NCBI GenBank assembly: GCA_029262115.1
Contig: JAJCZZ010000101.1
Location: 62,001-126,000 of the forward strand
DNA length: 64,000 nt
From: Gemmatimonadota bacterium
Lineage (GTDB): Bacteria > Gemmatimonadota > Gemmatimonadetes > Longimicrobiales > Gaopeijiaceae
Direction of reading: 5' to 3'
The notes below the pieces were generated by a model that saw nothing but the letters and a program-made list of their open reading frames with translations, had not been told where the DNA came from and ran no database searches. Numbering within the stretch: the first letter of the stretch is position 1; the number at the start of each line of letters is the position of its first letter. Shown here in pieces: positions 9,716 through 17,826 of the stretch. The translations under genes and the position numbers were made by a program.

Positions 9716-10246
9716 TCAACCCGCACCGATGAGAGATGCTACGCTCGCACGTCTCTCCTCGGACGAGAGGGCCGTGTCCCCCAGCCGCTCCCGCAGGACG
9801 CCGCGGTCTACGAAACCTTTTTCGAGCATCGCCTTACAGAATTCAAGATCTTTTGGTCGACCAGCGACCGCTTTCGAGATCCACAGGTCGTGCACTTCGA
9901 GGCATTTGGCCACGACCCCATTGGTCGCCGGGCTCTCGTAGCTCACCAGTCGCCTTCCCCAGCCTTCGGGCAGGACGGTCGTCCTTTCAGTCACACCCTG
10001 GGCGTAGTACCCGAAGGTGGAGTGGAACATGGAAGCCTCTCCGATTGAGCCGTCGATGAGGTCGGCGAGGTGCCCGTCGTCGTCTCCCGCCACGGCAATG
10101 TCCACTTCGATCGAGCGGTGCGCCTCTTCGGGGAGATCCGAGTGGACGGTGCCGTGGACTGCTTGGCTCCCGATGACCAGGACTTCATCGACACCGAGCA
10201 CGGCTCCAGCGGCTCGAACGGCGTGATCGAATTCGTCCTTCTTCAC
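9716..10246 (-). CDS. Nucleotidyltransferase-fold protein (DUF6036-like), probable toxin partner of the XRE gene
   Basis: A 176-residue protein with a minimal nucleotidyltransferase look: VLVIGSQAVHGT matches the GSxAxxG loop of MNT/AbiEii-like enzymes, and IEVDIAV supplies the acidic metal-binding residues on the next strand. A conserved helical part follows (LEVHDLWISKAVAGRPKD). Proteins of this type are repeatedly encoded beside small XRE regulators and are thought to form toxin-antitoxin or abortive-infection pairs that modify RNA or protein with nucleotides. Here the start overlaps the end of the XRE gene by 4 bp, which supports a functional pair. Which partner is toxic is not shown by the sequence. 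Confidence 0.7.
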   Translation of the reverse strand: MKKDEFDHAVRAAGAVLGVDEVLVIGSQAVHGTVHSDLPEEAHRSIEVDIAVAGDDDGHLADLIDGSIGEASMFHSTFGYYAQGVTERTTVLPEGWGRRLVSYESPATNGVVAKCLEVHDLWISKAVAGRPKDLEFCKAMLEKGFVDRGVLRERLGDTALSSEERRASVASLIGAG

Positions 10247-10746
10247 CGATCCTCCTCCTCGGCCTGAAAGCGTCGATAGACCGCGGTCCGCTCGCCTGGC
10301 CCCAGGATGCCGGCGAACGGCGTCGTGTGCCGAAGCTCCCTGGCCCAGGGGGACGGATCAGTAAGAATCGGAAGGAGATCGACGAGGGGGCGGTCCAGGA
10401 GCACCTCCCACTCTCGGATGGTTTGCGACCCGGCGGCGACCCCACTCATTCGCGCGAGCGTTTTCCGAGCGCGCGCCAACACGACATCGGGTTCGGATGC
10501 CAACCGCTCCGCGATGGCCTGGTGCAGTGCGAGCGAGCGTCGCTCCTCCCGGGACATTGGTGCGTAAAATCGCACTGCCGCTTCGAGCCCGACGCCAGCG
10601 GCCAGCCGATCCAGGGTCCTGAGCGTCGGGCTCTTCACGCCCCGCTCGTAGGCCGCCACGGTCGGTTGTGAGGTCCCCGCCGCCCGTGCGAGCTCGGCTT
10701 GCGTGGCACTCGCCGTTCTTCGGAGCTTTCGTACCCAGTCCATCAT
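10243..10746 (-). CDS. XRE-family helix-turn-helix regulator paired with a nucleotidyltransferase
   Basis: A 167-residue protein. Residues about 8-62 form a canonical lambda-repressor-like HTH (TQAELARAAGTSQPTVAAYE, then KSPTLRTLDRLAAG). The C-terminal hundred residues are helical and without a recognised fold. The gene overlaps the downstream nucleotidyltransferase gene by 4 bp, so translation is coupled. A perfect 14-bp palindrome begins exactly at its start codon and probably is its own operator. No Shine-Dalgarno sequence is seen before ATG 10746, and a second ATG follows immediately, so leaderless translation is possible. Confidence 0.75.
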   Translation of the reverse strand: MMDWVRKLRRTASATQAELARAAGTSQPTVAAYERGVKSPTLRTLDRLAAGVGLEAAVRFYAPMSREERRSLALHQAIAERLASEPDVVLARARKTLARMSGVAAGSQTIREWEVLLDRPLVDLLPILTDPSPWARELRHTTPFAGILGPGERTAVYRRFQAEEEDR

Positions 10747-10759
10747 CGAATATATTCGA
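10746..10759. promoter_or_regulatory. Perfect palindrome at the XRE start codon (operator candidate)
   Basis: TCGAATATATTCGA is a 14-bp perfect inverted repeat that begins at the first base of the XRE start codon and extends upstream. It is AT-rich in a GC-rich genome, as expected for an operator overlapping a promoter. Binding by the adjacent XRE protein would give autoregulation. Confidence 0.6.
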
Positions 10760-10863
10760 AGGGATATGATTCGCCCAATCCAGGATCACCAGTCCGATCC
10801 GGCATGGGTTGCGCTCGACCCACGGTCGGCGCCACTACCGCGAGGGTCCCGTTCGGCGGTACC

Positions 10864-11259
10864 TCACTCCCCGGCCGGGACCACCTCCACCTCGTACATC
10901 GATATCGCCCGATCCGCCGTCATGATCGGCACGCCCTCCGATTGAGCCTGCGCAACGAGCAGGCGATCGAACGGATCGCGATGGTGTGGCGGCAGCGCTG
11001 AGACGCCGAGCGTATGGTGGATCAGGACAGGAACGGGCGTGACTCCTGTTTCCTCGATCATTTGCGGCACGACTTCTTCGACCGGACCCGGCAACTCGAG
11101 TTTATCCAGCCCGGTCTTGATCGCGATTTCCCAGGTGGAGGCCGCCGAAAGGAGCAAATTGGTTCCGGGGGCGCGGATCAGCGCCTGCGCGTCCACGCCG
11201 ATCCGCTCGGGAACCGCGAGCATCCAGAGCCACACCTGCGTGTCGAGGAGAACCCTCAC
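10864..11259 (-). CDS. vapC: PIN-domain ribonuclease toxin (VapC type)
   Basis: A 131-residue PIN-domain protein. The acidic active-site residues expected for a Mg-dependent RNase are visible in LLDTQVWLW (first Asp), STWEIAIK (Glu), RDPFDRLLVAQA (Asp) and MTADRAI (Asp). VapC toxins cleave tRNA or rRNA and are blocked by the cognate antitoxin. Its GTG start overlaps the stop of the upstream Phd-type antitoxin (GTGA), so the two are translationally coupled. Pairing of VapC with a Phd rather than a VapB antitoxin is common. Confidence 0.88.
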   Translation of the reverse strand: MRVLLDTQVWLWMLAVPERIGVDAQALIRAPGTNLLLSAASTWEIAIKTGLDKLELPGPVEEVVPQMIEETGVTPVPVLIHHTLGVSALPPHHRDPFDRLLVAQAQSEGVPIMTADRAISMYEVEVVPAGE

Positions 11260-11498
11260 CGGCTACCGCCGTCGAAGTCGTCGAGCACGTCTGCCGGAAG
11301 GGGAGCGTCGAAATCGTCGGCGATACGGATGGAGTCGCGGTACTCACCGAGAGCCCGTTCGCGCACGACCGGTCCGTACGGGATCAACCGCGCCACCGGT
11401 TTCCCCCCGCGGGCGATCACGACCTCCTCTCCCTCGGCCACGCGGCGGAGCAGCTTGGAAAAGTGCGTCTTGGCCTCATGAACGTTCATCGTAGTCAT
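11256..11498 (-). CDS. Phd/YefM-family antitoxin
   Basis: An 80-residue protein with the Phd/YefM N-terminal DNA-binding fold: MNVHEAKTHFSKLLRRVAEG, then VVIARGGKPVARLIPY. The acidic C-terminal tail (DDFDAPLPADVLDDFDGG) would wrap the VapC toxin encoded immediately downstream, whose start codon overlaps this stop by 4 bp. Autorepression is likely through the direct repeats just upstream. Confidence 0.88.
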   Translation of the reverse strand: MTTMNVHEAKTHFSKLLRRVAEGEEVVIARGGKPVARLIPYGPVVRERALGEYRDSIRIADDFDAPLPADVLDDFDGGSR

Positions 11499-11507
11499 GA
11501 GTCAATG

Positions 11508-11533
11508 TGGACTAAGTCATGGACTAAGTCCAC
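11508..11533. promoter_or_regulatory. Tandem direct repeats upstream of the Phd/VapC operon
   Basis: TGGACTAAGTC occurs at 11508-11518 and again at 11520-11530; the outer bases also form an inverted repeat, GTGGACT at 11507-11513 and AGTCCAC at 11527-11533. The site lies just upstream of the antitoxin start and before the 3' end of the neighbouring permease gene, a typical position for a Phd autoregulatory operator. Confidence 0.55.
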
Positions 11534-11543
11534 ATCGCCAACC

Positions 11544-14225
11544 CTACTCGCTCCGCAGCGCCTCCACTGGATCCGCACGAATGGCCCGAACGGCCGGCAC
11601 CAGCGTCGCAAGCGCGGACACGAGGATCAGGACGGTGGCCAGCGCCACGAACGTGATGGGATCCGTCGGTTCGATGCCGAAAAGCATCCCCCGTAGGAAA
11701 CGCGTGAGGAACAAGGCGCCCACGACTCCGATGACGATCCCGCCGGCCGCGAGTCGCGCCCCCTCCCCAAGCACCATCCCCAGAATCGTGGCCGAGGGCC
11801 CGCCCAGGGCACGACGGATTCCCATCTCGGCCGTTCGGATCTCCACGGAGAAGCTTACGAGTCCGTAGATCCCCACGGCGACCAGAAGCAAGGCGATGAC
11901 CGCAAACGAACCGAGGAGAACGAGGTTGAAGCGCCGCTCGAGCAGCCACTCCGACAGGAGCGATTCGAGCGTGGCGGCGCCCCAGATCGACTGGGCCGGG
12001 TTCGTCTGCCAGATCGCCTCCATGGCGGCCTGGGCGACCTGTCCGGGCGGGACGTCGGTCTGGACCACGAACGTCAGCGAACCGGTCGGCACCTGCTTCA
12101 GCGGGACGTAGATCTCGGGCCGTGGTTGAGACTGGTAGCCGCTCGGCCGGACATTCGCGACCACACCGACGATCTCCCGCGGCACCCGCCGCGAACCGAT
12201 CAGGAGCGTTTCCCCGATCGGGCTGCGATCTCCGAAGTTCTCCCGCGCCAGCGCCTCGTTCACCAGGATCACGGCGGGCGCCTGGGCGTCGTCCGTCGGC
12301 AGAATGCCTCGGCCCTCGACCAGAGGGATCGCCATGACCTCGAAGAAGCTCTCCGACACCTGGCTGTACCACGCTACAGGCTCCTGGCCCTGCTCCGGCT
12401 CGGCGCGATCCTGGATCACGAACGGGAGGTCGGTGTCGATCGAGTTGATCGTCCCGTCGATGGCGCCCGGGATGGTGGACGTAAGCCCCACCTGGCGCAC
12501 GCCGGGAATGGCCTCCATGGCCTCGATCGCGTCGTTCACGAAGGCGGCGCGGCCCCCGTCGGCGTATCCGTAGGCGAACACCTGGACGGCGAGTCGATTT
12601 TCGGGGTCGAAGCCGAGGTCCTGATCCATCAACACGAGGAAGCTCCGCCCGAGCAGGCCCGCACCGATCAGGAGCACCATCGCGACCGCCACCTGCGCCA
12701 CCACCAGCCGATTCCTGAGGACGAATGTGGAGCGGCTCCCCGTCGTGCCGCGCGCACCCTGTCCGAGCGTCTCCCTGAGGTCGGGCTTCGACAGCCGCAG
12801 CGCCGGAGCCAGCCCCGCGAGGAAGGCGCTCAGCCCCGCAGCCAGCAGCGCGAACGCGAGGACGCTCCCGTCCACGCCGATCTCCTCGATCCTCGGGAGA
12901 TGGTCCGGCCCGAGCGCGCGAATGGCCCAGATGCCCGTGTACGTGAGCAGGATACCGAAGGCCGAACCCAGCACCGCGATCGCCAGACTCTCGAGAACGA
13001 CCAGCCGCATCAGGCGCCCCGAGCCCGCCCCGAGTGCGCCCCTGAGTGCATACTCGCGCTGCCGTTCTGCCCCACGGGCGAGCATCAGGCCCGCGACGTT
13101 GGCACAGGCGATGAGCAACACGAAGCCGACGGCACCCATCACCACGAGGAGGGCCGTCCCCACATCTCCGAGGATGAAGTCGCGGAGCGGGGTGAGTTGG
13201 AAGCCGACACCGCGGTTGGTGGCGGGATACGATTCCGACAGGGACCCGGAGATACGGTCGACCTCCGCCTGGGCTCGTTCGAGGGTCGAGCCCGGCGCGA
13301 GCTTCGCGAGCCCCATCATGTAGTCCGCCCGGCGGGATGGAGCGTCGTAGCTCTGGGGGGCCCGAGGCAGCCATAGTTCGGCTTCCGACGGCAGCTTGAA
13401 CCACGCCGGCAGGACGCCGATGACCGTTTGGTCCGCGCCGTCCAGTGAAAGCGTCGTTCCGACGATGGCCGGGTCCCCACCGAAGCGTGCTCGCCAGCTC
13501 CGATGCCCTAGAAGCACGACGGCCTCGCTGTCGGGGAGGTACTCCTCGGGGGCGAAGGAGCGCCCCATGATCGGTTGGACCCCCAGGGCTTCGAGGAATC
13601 CCTCCGCCACGGCCCACGCTTGCAGGCTCTCGGCGCGCCCATCCACCTGAAGATCCTGACTGAACGGGTCGGCGACCCCCACGTACTGCAGGAACTCGGC
13701 GTTCTCGGAAATGTCGAGCGCGTTGGCCGCGGACATTCCTTCGCCGAGTTCACCGGTCTCCCGATCCACGTGCCGGATCGCGACGATTCGGTCGGAGTCG
13801 GGGTAGGGGAGGTCGCGGATCAGGACCGTATTCACCGCGCTGAAGATGACGGTGGTGGCCCCCACGCCGAGGCCGAGGGTGAGCGCGGTGACCGCCGTGA
13901 AGCCGGGTCGCTTGAGAAGCGATCGCACGGAGTGCCGAATGTCCTGCATGAAGCCTTGGCCGAAGAACGTCTCGAATCCCTCCATCTCTCCTCCCCTCCC
14001 TTCTTCGTGTCGAGTGCTCCGTCCGGCCCGCAGGCTGACGGCCAACCAAATCACTGCCTTGAACTGGCGGAGCCAGAATCCGATGGCGCCTACCGTGCCC
14101 TCTCCTCCGCCGCCCGCCCGGTCCTCCGCCACGACGGCGCACATCTCTGCTCCGAACTCCTCCCGAAACGAGGGAGGCAGAAGGCCCAAAAGGCGCCGGT
14201 AGAGTCCGAGCATCCGGTCGCTCAC
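11544..14225 (-). CDS. ADOP-type ABC transporter permease (FtsX/MacB-like)
   Basis: An 893-residue permease. Order: a short N-terminal prefix domain (MLGLYRRLLGLLPPSFREEF), a first membrane helix in SLLKRPGFTAVTALTLGLGV, a MacB-like periplasmic domain, an FtsX bundle of three helices around residue 400, a second periplasmic domain and a final FtsX bundle ending VRAIRADPVEALRSE. This two-core arrangement with a prefix domain is typical of ADOP permeases in Acidobacteriota and Gemmatimonadota, whose substrates are unknown and whose ATPase is often encoded elsewhere. The GTG start overlaps the PadR stop codon (GTGA), so it is the second gene of a PadR-permease operon. Confidence 0.88.
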   Translation of the reverse strand: MSDRMLGLYRRLLGLLPPSFREEFGAEMCAVVAEDRAGGGGEGTVGAIGFWLRQFKAVIWLAVSLRAGRSTRHEEGRGGEMEGFETFFGQGFMQDIRHSVRSLLKRPGFTAVTALTLGLGVGATTVIFSAVNTVLIRDLPYPDSDRIVAIRHVDRETGELGEGMSAANALDISENAEFLQYVGVADPFSQDLQVDGRAESLQAWAVAEGFLEALGVQPIMGRSFAPEEYLPDSEAVVLLGHRSWRARFGGDPAIVGTTLSLDGADQTVIGVLPAWFKLPSEAELWLPRAPQSYDAPSRRADYMMGLAKLAPGSTLERAQAEVDRISGSLSESYPATNRGVGFQLTPLRDFILGDVGTALLVVMGAVGFVLLIACANVAGLMLARGAERQREYALRGALGAGSGRLMRLVVLESLAIAVLGSAFGILLTYTGIWAIRALGPDHLPRIEEIGVDGSVLAFALLAAGLSAFLAGLAPALRLSKPDLRETLGQGARGTTGSRSTFVLRNRLVVAQVAVAMVLLIGAGLLGRSFLVLMDQDLGFDPENRLAVQVFAYGYADGGRAAFVNDAIEAMEAIPGVRQVGLTSTIPGAIDGTINSIDTDLPFVIQDRAEPEQGQEPVAWYSQVSESFFEVMAIPLVEGRGILPTDDAQAPAVILVNEALARENFGDRSPIGETLLIGSRRVPREIVGVVANVRPSGYQSQPRPEIYVPLKQVPTGSLTFVVQTDVPPGQVAQAAMEAIWQTNPAQSIWGAATLESLLSEWLLERRFNLVLLGSFAVIALLLVAVGIYGLVSFSVEIRTAEMGIRRALGGPSATILGMVLGEGARLAAGGIVIGVVGALFLTRFLRGMLFGIEPTDPITFVALATVLILVSALATLVPAVRAIRADPVEALRSE

Positions 14226-14569
14226 GGACCGGCCTGAGGGAGAATGCGGGCGCTTCGCGCCATCTCCACCAACTCCGCGAGTCGCTCCGACTCGGCCTTC
14301 AGGACCGTGCGGCCCGCCGCTGTCAGTCCGTAGTATCGACGGCGCCGGTCCGCTCCCTCCGGCGCGGTGCCCTCCTCGAGCAACTCGTCGTCCCGGAGGC
14401 GCTTGATGGCCGCGTAGAGGGTGCCCGCCTCCAGGTCGAGGCGGCCGTGCGTGCGCTCCCGGACGTCCTTGATGATCCCGTAGCCGTGCGCCGGAGCACG
14501 CGAAAGGCTCAACAGGATGTGGTAGACCACATGACTGAGCGGGAGGTGACTCTCGGGCGAGAAAGGCAT
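14222..14569 (-). CDS. PadR-family transcriptional regulator (first of a divergent pair)
   Basis: A 115-residue PadR winged-helix protein. The DNA-binding part is HVVYHILLSLSRAPAHGYGI with the recognition region LEAGTLYAAIKRLRDDELLE, followed by the wing (RRRRYYGLTAAGRTVL) and a C-terminal dimerisation helix. PadR proteins usually repress the genes next to them and release DNA on binding small ligands. It is translationally coupled to the downstream ADOP permease. The upstream region, shared with a second PadR gene on the other strand, carries AT-rich repeated elements. Confidence 0.92.
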   Translation of the reverse strand: MPFSPESHLPLSHVVYHILLSLSRAPAHGYGIIKDVRERTHGRLDLEAGTLYAAIKRLRDDELLEEGTAPEGADRRRRYYGLTAAGRTVLKAESERLAELVEMARSARILPQAGP

Positions 14570-14577
14570 GGGCGGAA

Positions 14578-14615
14578 ACTATAGGGTGAAACACTATATA
14601 GCGTACCTCACTATC
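14578..14615. promoter_or_regulatory. ACTATA repeats upstream of the leftward PadR gene
   Basis: ACTATAG (14578-14584), ACTATATAG (14593-14601, containing the palindrome CTATATAG) and ACTATC (14610-14615) recur every 15-17 bp just upstream of ATG 14569. On the minus strand these give TATAGT hexamers that could serve as a -10 element. This is the likely promoter and PadR operator of the leftward operon. Confidence 0.5.
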
Positions 14616-14733
14616 GTGCGGGTGTCCGCCACCGTCAAGGGCTCGGACTGCTGCGTCGCGGCGGGGGACGGGCTGACGCCGTCCCCGAGAGGGCCCCTGA
14701 AACTTCCCACCGAGCCCCCACGTCAGGTTCGAC

Positions 14734-14760
14734 GTCTACATTGTCCACTTCGATGTAGAC
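14734..14760. promoter_or_regulatory. PadR-type operator upstream of the rightward PadR gene
   Basis: GTCTACAT and ATGTAGAC form a perfect 8-bp inverted repeat separated by 11 bases, 13 bp before the start codon at 14774. The TGTAGAC half-sites match the TACA/TGTA-type dyads bound by PadR regulators. It is distinct from the ACTATA elements serving the leftward PadR gene, so the two regulators probably do not share operators. Confidence 0.65.
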
Positions 14761-14773
14761 AAATTCGACACCG

Positions 14774-15121
14774 ATGGGAGACGAGATGGCGCCGGGCGGA
14801 TTTCCGGGTGAACTGGAGCAGATGATTCTGTTGGCCGTGCTGCGGCTGGGCGGTGACGCCTACGCGCTGGCGGTGCTGCGGGAACTGGACGCCCGAGCGG
14901 GTCGCCGGCTGTCGCGGGGCGCCCTCTACAAGACGCTCGACCGCATGGAGCGGAAGGGATACGTCCGCTGGTCGCAGGAAGTGGCGACGCCCGAGCGTGG
15001 CGGCCATCCACGCCGGCTCTTCGAAGTCACCCCCGAGGGGGTCGAGGTCCTACGCACGTCCCGGGCGGCTCTCGAGCGCTTGTGGGCCGGGCTCGACCCG
15101 GTGTTCGGTCGCCCCGCGTAG
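14774..15121 (+). CDS. PadR-family transcriptional regulator (second of a divergent pair)
   Basis: A 115-residue PadR protein: FPGELEQMILLAVLRLGGDA begins the winged helix, SRGALYKTLDRMERKGYVRW is the recognition region, and GGHPRRLFEVTPEGVEVL forms the wing. A C-terminal helix follows for dimerisation. It lies 10 bp upstream of an ADOP permease, its probable regulatory target. A strong dyad just upstream suggests autoregulation. It belongs to the subgroup with 'GALYKTLDRMERKG', which typically accompanies ADOP permeases. Confidence 0.92.
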   Translation: MGDEMAPGGFPGELEQMILLAVLRLGGDAYALAVLRELDARAGRRLSRGALYKTLDRMERKGYVRWSQEVATPERGGHPRRLFEVTPEGVEVLRTSRAALERLWAGLDPVFGRPA

Positions 15122-15131
15122 CGCCCGCGCC

Positions 15132-17765
15132 ATGCGACACCCCCCGAGACTGCCTGAAGCGTTGCTCCGCCGTTGCCTGCCGTTCGGCACCGTCGGCGAC
15201 AGCATCGTCGGCGACGCCCGCGAAGAGTTCGCCGAGTACGTCGCGAGCCGGGGCGCGCTCCCCCGTCTCTGGTACTGGATTCACGCCCTGGGAATCGCAG
15301 GGCCCTATATACGTGAGGCCGTGATGGACACGCTCCTGAAGGATATCAAGTTCGGCGCCCGCTCGCTGTCGAAGCAGCCCGGTTCGGCGTTGATCTCGAC
15401 GCTGATCCTGGCCCTCGGAATCGGGCTGTCGACCTTCATGTTCTCGCTGATCTACGGCGTGTTCTTCCGTGGACTGGACGTGCCGGAGCCCGACCGCGTT
15501 GCGGTTATGGCCGGGATCAACACCCGGGAAGCCAACCAGAACCAGGTCAGTATCTCCGCGCATGACTACATGGACTACCGTGAGCGGCTGCAGTCCTTCC
15601 AGGGATTGGCGGGGTACCGGGGGGGAACGGTCAACCTGTCGGACGAGGAGGGGCCGGACCGGTTCCAGGGGGCGTTCGTCACCGCGAACACGTTCGACGT
15701 GCTCGGCGTGCGCCCGGTCCTCGGTCGGAGTTTCGCCGAGGGAGACGACACACCCGGGGCCGCGCCCACGGTCCTGATCGGGCACCATGTTTGGCGCGAC
15801 CGCTTCGGGAGCGACCCGGCCGTCGTGGGGCAGAGTGCTCGGGTCAACGGCGAAATGGGCACGATCGTCGGCGTCATGCCCGAGGGCTTCAAGTGGCCGT
15901 CGAACCACGATGTCTGGGTGACCCTCGACGACGATCCGCTGAGCCGGCCGCGGGGCGAGGGGGGTAGCTACCAGATCATCGGGCGCCTTGCGGACGGGGT
16001 CTCGTGGGACCAGGCGTCGGCCGAAGTCGCCCGCGTCGCCGCCCAGCTCGAACAGGAGTATCCGGAGCTGAACGAGGCGCGCTCGGCGCGGCTGCTCACG
16101 TTCTCCGAGTCGCAGAACGGCGATGAGATCACCGTGATCTTCACGGCCATGATGGTGGCCGTGCTCCTCGTGCTCCTGGTCGCGTGCGCGAACGTCGCAA
16201 ACCTGCTCCTCGCCCGTGCGGCAAGTCGAACCCGGGAGGCGGGGGTGCGTGTCGCGCTCGGGGCCAGCCGCACCCGTGTCATGATCCCGTTCCTGGCCGA
16301 GGCCTTCGTGCTCGCGGCGGCGGGGGCGGTGCTGGGTACGGCGATGGCGTACTGGGCCGTCGGCCTGTTCGATGCGGCCACCGCCCCGGCGCTGACCGGC
16401 CGCCCGTACTTCATGGTCTTCCAGGTCGACGCTCCGATCCTGGCGTGGGTCGTCGGGATCACGGCCCTGACCACCCTTCTGGCCGGAGTCGCCCCGGCGC
16501 TACAAATGTCCCGCACGGACGTCAGCTCGGTCCTCAAGGACGAGTCGCGTGGGTCGTCGTCGCTCCATCTCGGCCGCCTGAGCCGTGTGTTGGTGCTGGC
16601 GGAAGTCGCGTTGTCGGTCGCGCTCCTGGTCGGGGCTGGCCTGATGACCAAGAGCATCGTTCAACTCCGCACCCACGAGCTGCCCTTCGACGAGACCGCG
16701 TATATCACCGCTCGGGCCGGTCTCTTCGAAGCCGACTACCCGGAGCGGGCGGACCGGCAGGAGTTCTGGGACGAGGCGCTCCGGCGGGTGCGGAGTCGAG
16801 CCGAAGTGGCGGACGCGGCGCTTTCCAGCTCCGTGCCGGGCGACAACGCCGGTGGTGCGCGTATTCGACTCGACGGGCAGGTCTACGACGAGCCGACCGA
16901 CCGGCCGATCACCCATATCCAGATTGTGTCGTCCGAGTACTTCGACCTGATGGGCGCGACCCTTCTCGAGGGCCGCGGCTTCACGGCGTCCGACCTTCAG
17001 GACGAGGACCCGGTCGTGGTCGTGAACCAGTCGTTTTCCGAGCGTTTCTGGCCGGGCTCGTCCGCGCTCGGACGGCGCTTTCGAACCGGCACCGCGGACA
17101 CGATCCCCTGGCTGACCGTTGTCGGCGTGGTCTCCGACCTGCAGATGGAAGGCTTCCAGCCGCGCGGATCTCCCTCGTCCGTGCCCGACGGATTCTACCT
17201 GCCTTTCACGCAGTCCGACCCGTCGTTCATGAACGTGTTGGCACGTCCGGTCTCGGGCGCACCGCTGGCGCTCGCCCCTACGCTCCGCGAGGCGATCCGT
17301 GGCCTCGACGCCGACCTGCCGCTGTATGACGTGAAGACGGTCGCCACGCAGATCTACGAGTCGTCGTGGTTCTACCAGGTGTTCGGATCGGTCTTCATCG
17401 TCTTCGGCGCGGCCGCGCTGTTCATGGCGTCCGTCGGTCTCTACGGCGTCCTCTCCTTCTCCGTGAGCCGTAGGACCCAGGAGATGGGCATCCGGATGGC
17501 TCTCGGGGCCGGGTCGTCCCAGGTCATGAAGATGGTGCTACGCCAGGGAGGCCTGCAGATCGTGTTCGGCCTCCTCCTCGGTCTCGTCATGGCGGCCGGG
17601 GTGTCCAGCGCCGTCGGGGCCCTCATGTTCGAGGTGAACCCTCGCGACCCGGTCGTCTTCGGAGCGGTGGTTGTGGTGATCCTGATCGTTGGACTCGCGG
17701 CCAGCCTGGTGCCCGCGCGCCGTGCCACCCGGGTCGATCCGATGGTCGCGCTGAGATCCGAGTAG
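15132..17765 (+). CDS. ADOP-type ABC transporter permease
   Basis: An 877-residue permease with prefix domain (residues about 1-65, PEALLRRCLPFGTVGDSIVG), first membrane helix (SALISTLILALGIGLSTFMF), MacB-like periplasmic domain, FtsX bundle (VAVLLVLLVACANVANLLLA), second periplasmic domain and C-terminal FtsX bundle ending RATRVDPMVALRSE. It forms an operon with the PadR gene 10 bp upstream. It is only moderately similar to the leftward ADOP permease at 11544-14225, so the pair does not look like a recent duplication. No ATP-binding subunit is encoded nearby. Confidence 0.88.
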   Translation: MRHPPRLPEALLRRCLPFGTVGDSIVGDAREEFAEYVASRGALPRLWYWIHALGIAGPYIREAVMDTLLKDIKFGARSLSKQPGSALISTLILALGIGLSTFMFSLIYGVFFRGLDVPEPDRVAVMAGINTREANQNQVSISAHDYMDYRERLQSFQGLAGYRGGTVNLSDEEGPDRFQGAFVTANTFDVLGVRPVLGRSFAEGDDTPGAAPTVLIGHHVWRDRFGSDPAVVGQSARVNGEMGTIVGVMPEGFKWPSNHDVWVTLDDDPLSRPRGEGGSYQIIGRLADGVSWDQASAEVARVAAQLEQEYPELNEARSARLLTFSESQNGDEITVIFTAMMVAVLLVLLVACANVANLLLARAASRTREAGVRVALGASRTRVMIPFLAEAFVLAAAGAVLGTAMAYWAVGLFDAATAPALTGRPYFMVFQVDAPILAWVVGITALTTLLAGVAPALQMSRTDVSSVLKDESRGSSSLHLGRLSRVLVLAEVALSVALLVGAGLMTKSIVQLRTHELPFDETAYITARAGLFEADYPERADRQEFWDEALRRVRSRAEVADAALSSSVPGDNAGGARIRLDGQVYDEPTDRPITHIQIVSSEYFDLMGATLLEGRGFTASDLQDEDPVVVVNQSFSERFWPGSSALGRRFRTGTADTIPWLTVVGVVSDLQMEGFQPRGSPSSVPDGFYLPFTQSDPSFMNVLARPVSGAPLALAPTLREAIRGLDADLPLYDVKTVATQIYESSWFYQVFGSVFIVFGAAALFMASVGLYGVLSFSVSRRTQEMGIRMALGAGSSQVMKMVLRQGGLQIVFGLLLGLVMAAGVSSAVGALMFEVNPRDPVVFGAVVVVILIVGLAASLVPARRATRVDPMVALRSE

Positions 17766-17769
17766 GGTA

Positions 17770-17797
17770 GCCGCCGCTCACCTTCACGGGTGGCGGC
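17770..17797. terminator. Hairpin between convergent permease and M23 genes
   Basis: GCCGCC (17770-17775) pairs with GGCGGC (17792-17797), with additional inner pairing between CACC and GGGTG. It sits just after the permease stop and before the convergent M23 gene. There is no clear T-run, so it may act as a weak or bidirectional terminator. Confidence 0.4.
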
Positions 17798-17826
17798 CCA
17801 AGCTCCGTCTGGGGCGCCCCGGGGGC

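Noticed and set aside
12126-13376. A 416-codon open frame antisense to the ADOP permease
   Set aside because: The product is Arg/His/Glu-rich without domains; the permease frame on the minus strand is clearly the coding one.
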